11,854 nucleotides of DNA from Ruminococcus sp. (GCA_017544125.1 JAFYET010000365.1:1-11854), one strand, 5' to 3'; shown: positions 1 through 7,057, counted from the first letter of the stretch. Made by a program: numbers and translations. The notes: generated by a model not told the origin, from the sequence alone.

Positions 1-980
1 CCCACCTCTCTGTCGGTGGTGATAGGTGCAATGGTCGGTATCTCGCTGCGCCTTTTGCCGTAGCCCGTGCAGTAGATATTGAGGGTGCATATCCTGAATA
101 TCTTCATCAGCAGCGAGCGGGTTATATCATAGTAATAGATATGCTCTCTGTCCATAACATCGTGCCGGAGCGTCCATATGCCGCTTTTTACCGTGAGCCT
201 GCCGCCCTGCCTTGTTACCGAGAAGTGCCAGTAGCGCATAAGGTTTGCAAAGAACGAAAGCAGCCAGCCGCCTATTATCACAAGTGCGGCTATGACGATG
301 ATAAAGGGTATGCTCTTTGTATATTTTGATATCTCACCTGCGGCGGTGTTTAAAAGAGTCACCTCTATCTTTCTGTCAACAATGCGTGATGCCTCAAACA
401 AAAGACCTGCGAAGATGATAACCCCCGAAAGGGTCGATGAGAAAAACAGCGAGAATGCAAGCTGGTTTCTCTTTTTGCTCTCGACGGTGTATCTCGCAGC
501 ACGGGTGCTTTCCTCGGTTATGAGCCCCAAGATATGCTCGGCACGCTTTTTGGGCAGCACGAGGGTTATATCCGTGCGGGAAACGCTGTTGGCATCGGTG
601 TCGATATAAAGGGTGCTCGCCCCGAAAAGCCGCTGGAACGAGCTTTAATGTACCGACACCGTGGTAACGCTCGCAAAGGCGAGCCTTGTGGCAGCAAGCC
701 CGAAGTAGCCCGAGTGTGAGGTCATGCTCTTATCATCTATCTCAAAGAAAACAAACACCCACCTAAGCACCGCAAAGGCGAATATTGCGGTTATTGCAAG
801 AATATCGACCCAGTTGGTGACGAGCCATGAGTGTATATCAAATTTCAGCGCTACAAGATACTTCACAAGGGGTATCAGAAGCAGCCACATAGCCTTTGAT
901 GTATAGCCGATTATCTTTATAGGGTGCTGCCTGTGGCGCATGAATTCACGCACACGGCGCATCAGCCTATGCTGTTTCAT
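1..980 (-). pseudogene. YdbT-like multi-PH-domain membrane protein, interrupted by an in-frame stop and cut by the left edge
   Basis: The reading frame starts at ATG 978-980 and reads 111 codons to a TAA at 645-647, then stays open in the same frame for another 214 codons to the window edge. Both halves belong to one protein: the first has two hydrophobic segments (about residues 27-45 and 54-76) followed by the start of a bacterial PH domain (bPH_2), and the segment after the stop completes it (FQRLFGASTLYIDTDAN). Then come a second pair of membrane segments and a second bPH_2 domain ending in CTGYGKRRSEIPTIAPI. Bacillus YdbT is about 490 residues with the same repeated membrane/PH layout. 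ATG 980 is chosen over the GTG/ATG further up because AAAGGAAG lies 9 nt before it. It overlaps the end of the YdbS-like gene by 14 nt, so the two are co-transcribed. TAA serves as the normal stop of neighbours (dut, cheW), so recoding is unlikely. A nonsense mutation or a base error is the simplest reading. The family is a membrane protein of poorly defined role, in Bacillus linked to tolerance of other bacteria's toxins. Confidence 0.75.
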
Positions 981-1428
981 CGGGCACCGCTTCCTTTCTG
1001 AGGGTCTTATCAAGGAACGAGCTTATCTCCTTGACATCGCCCCTGCTTAAAAAGAGGAAAAACATTCTCGAGCCCAGGGAGTTTACGATAAGGAAATTGA
1101 GCCCCGTTGCCTGACTCAAGGGGGTAACTATCGCCGTGAAGGAGCGCACAGAGCTCAGCTTCATAAACTGCTTTTTATAGATAAACACGCCGGTTTTGCA
1201 TATAAGCTCATTACGGCTGACAGAATAGCGGCTCAGCGAAAAGAAAAGCGGCACAACTATCAGCAGCACGAGGAATGTAAATATTATCACAAACAGCATG
1301 ACATACCAGAAAATAACAGATTTGAACATAGCTAAAAAGCCGCAGGCAAAGCATAAGGCAAGCGACAATATTATAACAAAAAGATATATAGATATCATAG
1401 CGAGCCTTGACGGCTTATAAGTATGCAT
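967..1428 (-). CDS. YdbS-like membrane PH-domain (bPH_2) protein
   Basis: A 153-residue protein with two long hydrophobic segments at about residues 10-33 and 39-66 and then a single bPH_2 domain (about 67-145: YSVSRNELICKTGVF, then a hydrophobic beta-rich stretch ending in a C-terminal helix). Length and layout match Bacillus YdbS (about 160 residues). The ATG is preceded by AAGGGG at about 8 nt. The 3' end overlaps the YdbT-like gene by 14 nt, the usual ydbS-ydbT pairing. It should sit in the cytoplasmic membrane with the PH domain in the cytosol. The biochemical role is not established for the family. No convincing promoter is visible in the 270-nt gap before it, so it may depend on readthrough from the fumarase operon or on a weak local promoter. 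Confidence 0.75.
   Translation of the reverse strand: MHTYKPSRLAMISIYLFVIILSLALCFACGFLAMFKSVIFWYVMLFVIIFTFLVLLIVVPLFFSLSRYSVSRNELICKTGVFIYKKQFMKLSSVRSFTAIVTPLSQATGLNFLIVNSLGSRMFFLFLSRGDVKEISSFLDKTLRKEAVPDETA
981..997 (-). promoter_or_regulatory. Ribosome binding site deciding the YdbT-like start
   Basis: AAAGGAAG (plus coordinates 990-997) with a 9-nt spacer before ATG 978-980. It lies inside the end of the YdbS-like gene. It favours this ATG over in-frame starts 11 codons further upstream. Confidence 0.6.
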
Positions 1429-1550
1429 TCGTAATTTCCCCTTAATACAAGGATTGACAGTTCAGCCTTTACTTTATGGCGACACAATATGCCAATGCCG
1501 GCTGTTAGGGCAGCAAGTTTTTATTAATTCAGGTGATTTAGTCGGGGCTT

Positions 1551-1566
1551 ATGCCCGAATGGGCAT
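1551..1566. repeat. Short inverted repeat, 6-bp stem
   Basis: ATGCCC, loop GAAT, GGGCAT. The stem is perfect and has four GC pairs. It is the first of three hairpins in an 82-nt stretch. Confidence 0.5.
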
Positions 1567-1581
1567 TCGTCCGCCGCAAGG

Positions 1582-1606
1582 GAAAGTTTTGCGAAGCAAA
1601 ACTTTC
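1582..1606. repeat. Perfect inverted repeat, 11-bp stem with 3-nt loop
   Basis: GAAAGTTTTGC (1582-1592), loop GAA, then its exact complement GCAAAACTTTC (1596-1606). No T-run follows on either strand, so it is not a classical intrinsic terminator, though it could protect or end the fumarase operon transcript. It abuts the next hairpin with no spacer. Confidence 0.75.
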
Positions 1607-1632
1607 GTATTATCCGCTTCAGCGGATAATAC
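1607..1632. repeat. Perfect inverted repeat, 12-bp stem with 2-nt loop
   Basis: GTATTATCCGCT (1607-1618), loop TC, then AGCGGATAATAC (1621-1632). All 12 positions pair, although the innermost A-T pair would open in practice. It directly adjoins the 1582-1606 hairpin. Such paired hairpins resemble REP/BIME-type interspersed elements. Confidence 0.75.
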
Positions 1633-1673
1633 AATACTCAATACCTGTTACCAGTTACCTGTAACCTGTTGCC
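1632..1673. repeat. Degenerate heptanucleotide tandem array, six units
   Basis: In steps of seven from 1632 the units are CAATACT, CAATACC, TGTTACC, AGTTACC, TGTAACC and TGTTGCC. Positions 6-7 are CC in five of six units and the fifth base is A in five of six. The array begins on the last base of the 1607-1632 hairpin and ends 25 nt before the fumarase stop codon. Its period keeps no useful reading frame. Confidence 0.6.
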
Positions 1674-1698
1674 TGATCTATACCTTATGATTTAATAG

Positions 1699-2541
1699 TC
1701 AGATCGTCTTTTCAGCGTGGCGGGTCACATGGCAGCCGACATTTACGCTGACGGGAAGTCCTGCTATGTGGGTGGGTGCCTCCTCGATGTTTACGGCAAG
1801 GCAGGTAACGCTGCCGCCGAAGCCCTGGGGACCTATACCCAGAGCGTTTATCTTGTCGAGCATCTTCTGCTCGAGCTCACGGTAGAGGGACTTTTCGTTT
1901 CGCTTTTCAACATCACGGCAGAGGGCTTTCTTGGCAAGGTATGCGCACTTTTCAAAGTCGCCGCCTATACCCACGCCCACAACTATGGGCGGGCAGGGGT
2001 TCGAGCCTGCTTTGGCGATACTCTCAGCCACAAAGTCAACTATCTCGTCCTGTGTCACAGAGGGGGTCATCATTTTGAGCGCTGACATATTCTCAGAGCC
2101 GAAACCCTTGGGCGCTACCATTATCTTCACCTTGTCGCCCTGTGTGAATTTAAGATGCACGACAGGCGGGGTGTTATCCTTGGTATTTACTCTCTCAAGC
2201 GGGTCTGAAACGATAGAGCAGCGAAGCCGCCCGTCAATATACCCACGGGAAACGCCCCTGTTTATCGCCTCGTTTATATCGCCGCCCACAAAGTGAACGT
2301 CCTGCCCTACCTCCATAAAGATGACAGCCATGCCTGTGTCCTGGCATATGGGTATGGTCTGCTCACGGGCAACGTTTATATTGTCGATTATATCGTCAAA
2401 GACGTTTTTGCCGACGGGTGATTCTTCCTTTTCCCTGCCGCACTTTATGCACTCCTCCAGCGTCTTCGGCAGGTAGAGGTTGGCATTTATACAAAGCTCT
2501 CTTACTGTGTTTTCTATTTCCTGAACGTTTATCTCACGCAA
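1699..2541 (-). CDS. fumA: Class I fumarate hydratase, alpha subunit
   Basis: A 280-residue protein matching the alpha (N-terminal) subunit of iron-sulfur fumarases, which interconvert fumarate and malate; the related L-tartrate dehydratase alpha (TtdA) is the main alternative. The three cysteines expected to hold the labile [4Fe-4S] cluster are visible: C66 in PICQDTGM, C183 in GSNPCPP and C270 in the C-terminal GCHVTRHAEKTI. GPQGFGGSVT (about 238-246) is also typical. The start codon is TTG (2539-2541), with AAAGGAAAG about 8 nt upstream inside the last codons of the amidohydrolase gene; only 2 nt separate the two genes. The enzyme needs a beta subunit of about 185 residues, normally encoded right after alpha. 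None is in the window: the next 270 nt are repeats. It is the last gene of the five-gene operon. Confidence 0.9.
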   Translation of the reverse strand: MREINVQEIENTVRELCINANLYLPKTLEECIKCGREKEESPVGKNVFDDIIDNINVAREQTIPICQDTGMAVIFMEVGQDVHFVGGDINEAINRGVSRGYIDGRLRCSIVSDPLERVNTKDNTPPVVHLKFTQGDKVKIMVAPKGFGSENMSALKMMTPSVTQDEIVDFVAESIAKAGSNPCPPIVVGVGIGGDFEKCAYLAKKALCRDVEKRNEKSLYRELEQKMLDKINALGIGPQGFGGSVTCLAVNIEEAPTHIAGLPVSVNVGCHVTRHAEKTI

Positions 2542-2557
2542 TGTTATTCTTTCCTTT
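2542..2557 (-). promoter_or_regulatory. Ribosome binding site supporting the fumA TTG start
   Basis: AAAGGAAAG (plus coordinates 2549-2557) with a spacer of about 7-10 nt before TTG 2539-2541. No in-frame ATG or GTG lies near enough to serve instead without losing conserved N-terminal sequence. Confidence 0.55.
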
Positions 2558-3704
2558 CGTATCTAACCTCTCCGCCTGCAACTACAAGCGAGGGTGATGA
2601 GTATATATCAAGCGGGTCGCCGTCAAAGAGCGACATATCCGCCATTTTGCCTGTTTCAAGCGAGCCTATGAGCTCATCTGCGCCAAGCGCCCTTGCGGGG
2701 TTTATGGTAAGCGCCTCTATCGCCCTGCCACGGGGCAGACCGTTTTTAACAGCTATCGCCGCTGTCAGCGGCAGGTACTGTATGGGCGTTTCGCTGTGGT
2801 CGGTGCAGATGCTGATACACACGCCTGCCTTGTCGAGCAGTGCGGGGTTTGCGGGGGTGAGGTTTGCAAGCTCGGGCTTGCACTTGTCACAAAGAAGCGG
2901 CCCGCACACGGCAAATGCCCCCTCCTCACTGAGCTCATCGGCTATCAGGTGCCCGTCGGTGCAGTGAATGAGCAGGTAGTCAAGGTCAAATTCCTTGGCT
3001 ATCCGTATAGCTGTGAATATATCATCAGCCCTGTGGCAGTGAAAATGCGCCTTGACCTTCTTTTCCAAAAGCGGTATGAGCGCTTCGTTTTTTATGTCAT
3101 ACTCGGGCAGATCCTCGCCCTCGGCTTCTGCTTTTTTCTTGTCATCGTTATAGCGCTTTGCCTTATAGAGCGCCTCTCTTATGATAGCCGCTATCGCCGA
3201 GCGGGTGTAGGGGGTCTGCTCCTTGCCCATATAGGTCATTTTGGGGTTTTCGCCCATTGCAAATTTTATGCCCACGGTCTTTATAAGCATCTTGTCTATC
3301 CTTTTGCCATAGGTGCGTACAAGCGCTATATCCCCCGCCACGGCGTTTGCTGAGCCGGGTGACACGGCAGCAGCGGTTATGCCTGCTTTTATAGCCTCGC
3401 CGAAGCTCTCGTCCATAGGGTTTATGCCGTCTATTATATGCATATGCGGGGTGCAGGGCTCACTTTCCTCGTTGAAGTCATCACCCTCCTCGCCGACACC
3501 GTTTGTGGTGAGCCCCAGGTGGGTGTGCGCATCAATAAACCCGGGGCAGAGCATTTTACCCTGTGCGTCATATGCGTCAACATCGCCGCACTCGCCCTCG
3601 CCTATCTGCGTTATAACGCCGCCGCTCCATTTGATAAAGCCACGCTCTATCACACGGCGCTGTTTGTCCATTGTTATTATTTTAGCATTTTTTATACAGT
3701 TCAT
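2544..3704 (-). CDS. Metal-dependent amidohydrolase, imidazolonepropionase-related group
   Basis: A 386-residue cytosolic enzyme of the amidohydrolase superfamily. The N-terminal beta sandwich (1-55) leads into the barrel motif PGFIDAHTHLGL with metal ligands H60 and H62. Further ligand candidates are the cluster at 220-224 (HFHCH), H247 in LLIHCTDGH and the catalytic aspartate D302 in ICTDHSETP. The C-terminal ALTINPARALG...IGSLETGKMAD (331-356) closes the sandwich. The layout is that of COG1228 proteins, which hydrolyse cyclic amides or dipeptides; the substrate cannot be told from sequence. A charged insertion at about 181-205 (DDKKKAEAEGEDLPEYD) is likely a surface loop or helix. The ATG has AAGGTG about 9 nt upstream, partly within the dut stop region. 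It sits 12 nt after dut and 2 nt before fumA, so it is translated from the same mRNA. No histidine-degradation genes are near, which argues against true imidazolonepropionase. Confidence 0.8.
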   Translation of the reverse strand: MNCIKNAKIITMDKQRRVIERGFIKWSGGVITQIGEGECGDVDAYDAQGKMLCPGFIDAHTHLGLTTNGVGEEGDDFNEESEPCTPHMHIIDGINPMDESFGEAIKAGITAAAVSPGSANAVAGDIALVRTYGKRIDKMLIKTVGIKFAMGENPKMTYMGKEQTPYTRSAIAAIIREALYKAKRYNDDKKKAEAEGEDLPEYDIKNEALIPLLEKKVKAHFHCHRADDIFTAIRIAKEFDLDYLLIHCTDGHLIADELSEEGAFAVCGPLLCDKCKPELANLTPANPALLDKAGVCISICTDHSETPIQYLPLTAAIAVKNGLPRGRAIEALTINPARALGADELIGSLETGKMADMSLFDGDPLDIYSSPSLVVAGGEVRYERKE

Positions 3705-3716
3705 TCGTCTTACACC

Positions 3717-4154
3717 TTAGTTTTTTCCCGTAGAGCCGAAGCCGCCCTCGCCTCTCACCGTCTCGGAAAGCTCATCTACCTCCTGCGTTTCGGGGGTCAG
3801 CACGTTTGTGATAACAAGCTGCGCTACCCTGTCGCCTGCCTTTATGTCATAGTCCTTATCCGAGTGGTTATGCAGTGCGACTATTATCTCGCCCCTGTAA
3901 TCCCAGTCAACAACGCCCACGCAGTTTGCAGGCGCAAGCCCGAACTTGGTCGCCAGCGAGCTTCTTGCATAAATAAACAGACACACGTCCTTCGCACCAT
4001 CGACCTCTACGGATATGCCCGTGTGAACCTTTACGGTCTTCCCTGCCTCAGCCTTTATATCCTCAGCCGAGCAAAGGTCGTAGCCTGCGCTGAAAGGTGT
4101 CTGCCTCTGCGGTATAACTGCATTTTCGTTAAGCTTCTTTACAAGTAGTTTCAT
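3717..4154 (-). CDS. dut: dUTP diphosphatase (dUTPase)
   Basis: A 145-residue trimeric dUTPase that hydrolyses dUTP to dUMP and pyrophosphate, keeping uracil out of DNA and feeding dTMP synthesis. All five family motifs are present in order: AGYDLCSAED (23-32), ARSSLA (63-68), GVVDWDYRGE (80-89, with catalytic D83 and the uracil-stacking Y86), AGDRVAQLVI (106-115) and the flexible C-terminal RGEGGFGSTGKN (134-145). The length is normal. The ATG is preceded by AGAGGA at about 7 nt. It lies 17 nt after the U32 gene and 12 nt before the amidohydrolase. W84 replaces the small residue (often S) usually found between the two aspartates of motif 3; otherwise it looks fully functional. Confidence 0.96.
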   Translation of the reverse strand: MKLLVKKLNENAVIPQRQTPFSAGYDLCSAEDIKAEAGKTVKVHTGISVEVDGAKDVCLFIYARSSLATKFGLAPANCVGVVDWDYRGEIIVALHNHSDKDYDIKAGDRVAQLVITNVLTPETQEVDELSETVRGEGGFGSTGKN

Positions 4155-4171
4155 TTTCTGTCCTCTTTCTG

Positions 4172-6217
4172 TTATATTATCCCACGGTAGTAAAGCCCAC
4201 GGGTCATGTTCTTTTCATCAAGTGCTGTGCCGTTTTTGTAGGCGGCTATGACCTTGCCCACACGCTCCTGCGTTTCATCGGTAAAGTAAAGCGATAGGAA
4301 GTCAGCAAAGTCAAGGTCTATGAGCTTGTCGCTCATGACTAAAACATCAGAGTTTAACAGCTCGACATAGCCCTTTTGCTTTGAGCATTTTACCTTGAAC
4401 GCCCTGCCCGTGCGGTCATAAAGCTCACCCTTGCAGCCCTTACAGCCCACCGCCTGTTTAAGGGGGCAGTTTGCTGTAAGCATAAGGGGCAGCCGCCCGT
4501 ATGCAAACACGCCCACAGGCACAGGCGAGCTTATCTGCTTAAGTTTACCTGTTTTCAGCTCAAATGACAGGGTGATATCACCAGCCCCCATATCGGCAAG
4601 CACGCCTGCCGAGAGTGAGTTTGTTATATTGAGCCCGAAGTCTGCCGACACGCTCATGCCAAGCTCTTTAGCTATCATGATGTGTGCGATATTTGTGGCG
4701 ATAAGGCGGTTTATGCCGGCATCTTTTGCAGCCCTTATGCGGCTTATCTCTGCTGCCTCATCGAATGTGAACCTGTCGCCCACCACTGCCAGCTTATCGG
4801 CAGGCAGCCCCATATCAAGTGCAGTCAGCGCCATCTCCGGGGGAACACACACCATAGAAACAGCACTCATATCAACACCGCCCAGCTGCTCTGCACGGCT
4901 TATAAACACACGCAGCCCGGAGGGCTGCTTTTTATGCGACCTGCGCTCAGGCTCGCAATGCGAAAAGGCGCAGACATTTGTATTTGCCGCCGCCCGCTTA
5001 TCATCAAGCAAAGCGCAGGCTTCTCGCCTCATTGCATTAAGTGCCGATGCGGGTATCATAGCGCTTTCTGACAGATCGGCGCTGACAGCAGCAGGTTCAT
5101 ATATAGTATCGCCCAGCTTTGATAGCTGTGCGGTGACATACCGCTCATCAAGGGGGCGTTTTAGTGCCGTCTGCACAGTATCGCCCGTCACGGTAACGCT
5201 TATGCCGTTATTATCACAGGCTGTGAGCTTTGCCGCCTCGCCCTCGTGGGCATAAAGTGAAAAGCTGATAGCGGCATACTTATGCTGTGTGCGGTAAAGC
5301 TCGTGTATTTTGGGGAAAGCCTCGTTTGCAGCTTTGACGTTTTCTTTAGTGCGTGTGCCGAACATACTGCTGCCCGTTTTGCCAAAGTAGTATCCGTCGG
5401 TAAACCCGTCACGGGAGAAAACGTCACTAAGCAGCCCTATATCGGGGGCTTTGCCCGAAAGTGCATCGCTGCAGGCGTTTGCCGCCGCAGCCACATACTC
5501 GGGGCGCTTCATCCTGCCCTCTATTTTAAGGGAAGTAACGCCCATATCCTCTATCTCTTTGAGAAATGGTATATACGACATATCTTTGAGCGACAGGTCA
5601 TACCGCTCGCTGCCCTTTACTGCACTTGCAGGCAGGCGGCACGCCTGGGCGCACATACCACGGTTGGCACTCCTCTGCCCTATCACAGCGCTCATATAGC
5701 ACTGCCCCGAAACGGACATACACAAAGCCCCGTGAACAAACACCTCGGTCTCGATGCCCATTTTGGCAAGGCTCGCTATCACGCCCTTTGGCAGCTCACG
5801 AGAGAGCACCGCCCTGCAAAAGCCCAGGCTCTTTACCGCCTCGACCCCCGCCGCTGTATGCACCGTCATCTGGGTAGATGCGTGTATCGGCAGGTCGGGG
5901 CAGCATTCTCTGACTATAACGGGCAGGCACAGGTCCTGAGTGATTATGCCGTCAATGCCCAGCTTACAGGCTGTTTGCAGCTCGGAAACGAGCAGCGGCA
6001 GCTCATCGTCTGTCACAAGGGTGTTTATCGCCTGATAGAGCTTAACGCCACGCTTATGGCACTCATACACTGCCCTTTCAAGCTCGCCCTCATCAAAGTT
6101 ATGCGCCGATGCTCTGGCGCTGAAATTGCGTGAGCCGAGATACACCGCATCGGTGCCTGTTTTAAGCACCGCCTCGAGCGTTTCATACCCACCGCAGGGG
6201 GAAAGCACCTCTGACAT
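4172..6217 (-). CDS. Peptidase U32 family protein with DUF3656 (RlhA-like)
   Basis: A 681-residue protein with an N-terminal U32 barrel (about 1-310), a middle DUF3656-like region (about 370-500) and a C-terminal second barrel-like part. The U32 signature EVFVHGALCMSVSGQCYMS (158-176) is followed by RSANRGMCAQACR (182-194), giving four conserved cysteines C166, C173, C189 and C193. A second cysteine set (C584, C592, C595, C611) lies in ANCPLKQAVGCKGC and the following stretch. The three-part layout is that of E. coli RlhA (YdcP), needed for 5-hydroxycytidine at 23S rRNA C2501. Related U32 proteins act on tRNA uridines, and earlier literature calls the family collagenase-like proteases. An RNA-hydroxylation role is inferred here. 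The start overlaps the zapA-like stop as TAATG, which implies translational coupling; zapA next to a U32 gene is common in Clostridia. Confidence 0.88.
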   Translation of the reverse strand: MSEVLSPCGGYETLEAVLKTGTDAVYLGSRNFSARASAHNFDEGELERAVYECHKRGVKLYQAINTLVTDDELPLLVSELQTACKLGIDGIITQDLCLPVIVRECCPDLPIHASTQMTVHTAAGVEAVKSLGFCRAVLSRELPKGVIASLAKMGIETEVFVHGALCMSVSGQCYMSAVIGQRSANRGMCAQACRLPASAVKGSERYDLSLKDMSYIPFLKEIEDMGVTSLKIEGRMKRPEYVAAAANACSDALSGKAPDIGLLSDVFSRDGFTDGYYFGKTGSSMFGTRTKENVKAANEAFPKIHELYRTQHKYAAISFSLYAHEGEAAKLTACDNNGISVTVTGDTVQTALKRPLDERYVTAQLSKLGDTIYEPAAVSADLSESAMIPASALNAMRREACALLDDKRAAANTNVCAFSHCEPERRSHKKQPSGLRVFISRAEQLGGVDMSAVSMVCVPPEMALTALDMGLPADKLAVVGDRFTFDEAAEISRIRAAKDAGINRLIATNIAHIMIAKELGMSVSADFGLNITNSLSAGVLADMGAGDITLSFELKTGKLKQISSPVPVGVFAYGRLPLMLTANCPLKQAVGCKGCKGELYDRTGRAFKVKCSKQKGYVELLNSDVLVMSDKLIDLDFADFLSLYFTDETQERVGKVIAAYKNGTALDEKNMTRGLYYRGII

Positions 6218-7041
6218 TACTTACTGCCCTTGCCCGAGTTTGTCTGGTTTATGCCCGCAAGGGTAACACGGCTCGCCTGCTTTGCAGCAGGTGCCTTTTC
6301 AGCCTCGAGCTGGTTTACCTTCTCCTTTAAGAAGGCATTTTCACGCTCAAACTGCTTTAAGCGCTCCTTAAGGTCGTTATTGTCCTTTTCCAGCTTATCC
6401 GCCTTATCCATAAACACGGCGCTGCCCTTTTCGTATTTATCTATCGCTTCATTGAGCGACTTATTCTCGTTCTCGAGCTTTCTCATAGCGCCGTCAAGCA
6501 CTGCCTTTTCGTTCTCAACACGCTTCATGGCAGCGTTCATCGTTGCCTTTTCAGCTTCTATGGTGGTGAGCTTTGTGCTCAGCTCCCTTATCTGCTCGGT
6601 CTGCTTATTTGACTTATCCATATACAGGTTGGTGCCTGCGGCTATCTTGCTGGCGTTCTGGACGGCTATCCTGCCCTCCTCCTCGAGCTTTTTGCACCTT
6701 GCCTCAAGGGCAGCCTTTTCCTTAGCCGACTTTTCAAGCTGCTCATCGCAGAATCTCTTTACCGTTTCAAGTTCTGCCTTGGCCTTGTCTGCCGCCTCGA
6801 CATAGTCCTTTATCTGACCCCTTATATTATCTATGCTCTTGCGGTTCTTACAAGCCTCATCAAGCGCTTCGAGAGCCACAAGCATAGCACCGTCAAGACG
6901 TGACAGCTCGCTTTTGCCCGTCATAGCCTTTCTGAGCTTTTCGTTGAGCATATCAGCAAGCCTGTCGGAATAGCCCTGCGACTCCTCCGTTGCGAGCAGA
7001 TAATCTCTACCGTAGATTTTTACCAAGACCTTGTTTTTCAT
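6217..7041 (-). CDS. zapA: ZapA-like cell division protein with a long coiled-coil tail
   Basis: From ATG 7039-7041 the protein has 274 residues. Residues 1-65 match ZapA (NKVLVKIYGRDYLLATEES, then helical YSDRLADMLNEKLRKA and LDGAMLVALEALDEA). ZapA tethers and bundles FtsZ filaments at midcell. The typical protein is about 85-110 residues; here a tail of some 190 residues follows, almost entirely coiled coil. From residue 99 to 252 it falls into eleven successive 14-residue units with hydrophobic residues at unit positions 4, 7 and 14 (e.g. NAAMKRVENEKAVL, DGAMRKLENENKSL, KERLKQFERENAFL). Residues 253-274 are polar and probably disordered. The start was chosen over GTG 7053 because AAAGGTG lies 9 nt before the ATG and too close to the GTG. 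It is the first gene of the minus-strand operon and overlaps the U32 gene by 1 nt. Confidence 0.85.
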   Translation of the reverse strand: MKNKVLVKIYGRDYLLATEESQGYSDRLADMLNEKLRKAMTGKSELSRLDGAMLVALEALDEACKNRKSIDNIRGQIKDYVEAADKAKAELETVKRFCDEQLEKSAKEKAALEARCKKLEEEGRIAVQNASKIAAGTNLYMDKSNKQTEQIRELSTKLTTIEAEKATMNAAMKRVENEKAVLDGAMRKLENENKSLNEAIDKYEKGSAVFMDKADKLEKDNNDLKERLKQFERENAFLKEKVNQLEAEKAPAAKQASRVTLAGINQTNSGKGSK

Positions 7042-7057
7042 TACACTTCTCACCTTT
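7042..7057 (-). promoter_or_regulatory. Ribosome binding site deciding the zapA start
   Basis: AAAGGTG (plus coordinates 7051-7057) with a 9-nt spacer before ATG 7039-7041. The alternative GTG at 7051-7053 overlaps this site, so it cannot use it. Confidence 0.65.

Larger units (their letters stand above)
1429..1698. other. Gene-free gap containing clustered repeats
   Basis: This 270-nt gap lies between the 3' end of the fumarase alpha gene and the start of the YdbS-like gene, both on the minus strand. It holds three hairpins and a heptamer array (listed separately). A 78-codon open frame on the plus strand at 1454-1690 runs straight through the hairpins, has no ribosome site and resembles no family, so I do not call it a gene. 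I see no sigma-A promoter with good spacing and no hairpin followed by a T-run. Confidence 0.6.

Noticed and set aside
645..647. Stop-codon recoding or readthrough at the TAA in the YdbT-like gene
   Set aside because: TAA ends neighbouring genes normally, no recoding element is evident, and a simple mutation or base error explains it better.
1454..1482. TTGACA on the plus strand at 1454-1459 as a promoter
   Set aside because: No acceptable -10 box lies 16-18 nt downstream and no plus-strand gene follows.
1582..1632. Intrinsic terminator of the fumarase operon
   Set aside because: The stems are good but no T-run follows on the minus strand, so I list them as repeats rather than a terminator.
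1632..1673. CRISPR-like array
   Set aside because: Units are 7 nt with no spacers, and no cas genes are present.
1454..1690. 78-codon open frame on the plus strand in the intergenic gap
   Set aside because: It runs through the perfect hairpins and the heptamer array, has no ribosome site and shows no recognisable domain; it looks like repeat-derived chance coding.
4431..5255. Long plus-strand open frames over the U32 gene (also 5282-6133)
   Set aside because: The minus-strand frame carries the full U32 signature and cysteine sets; these are antisense shadows.
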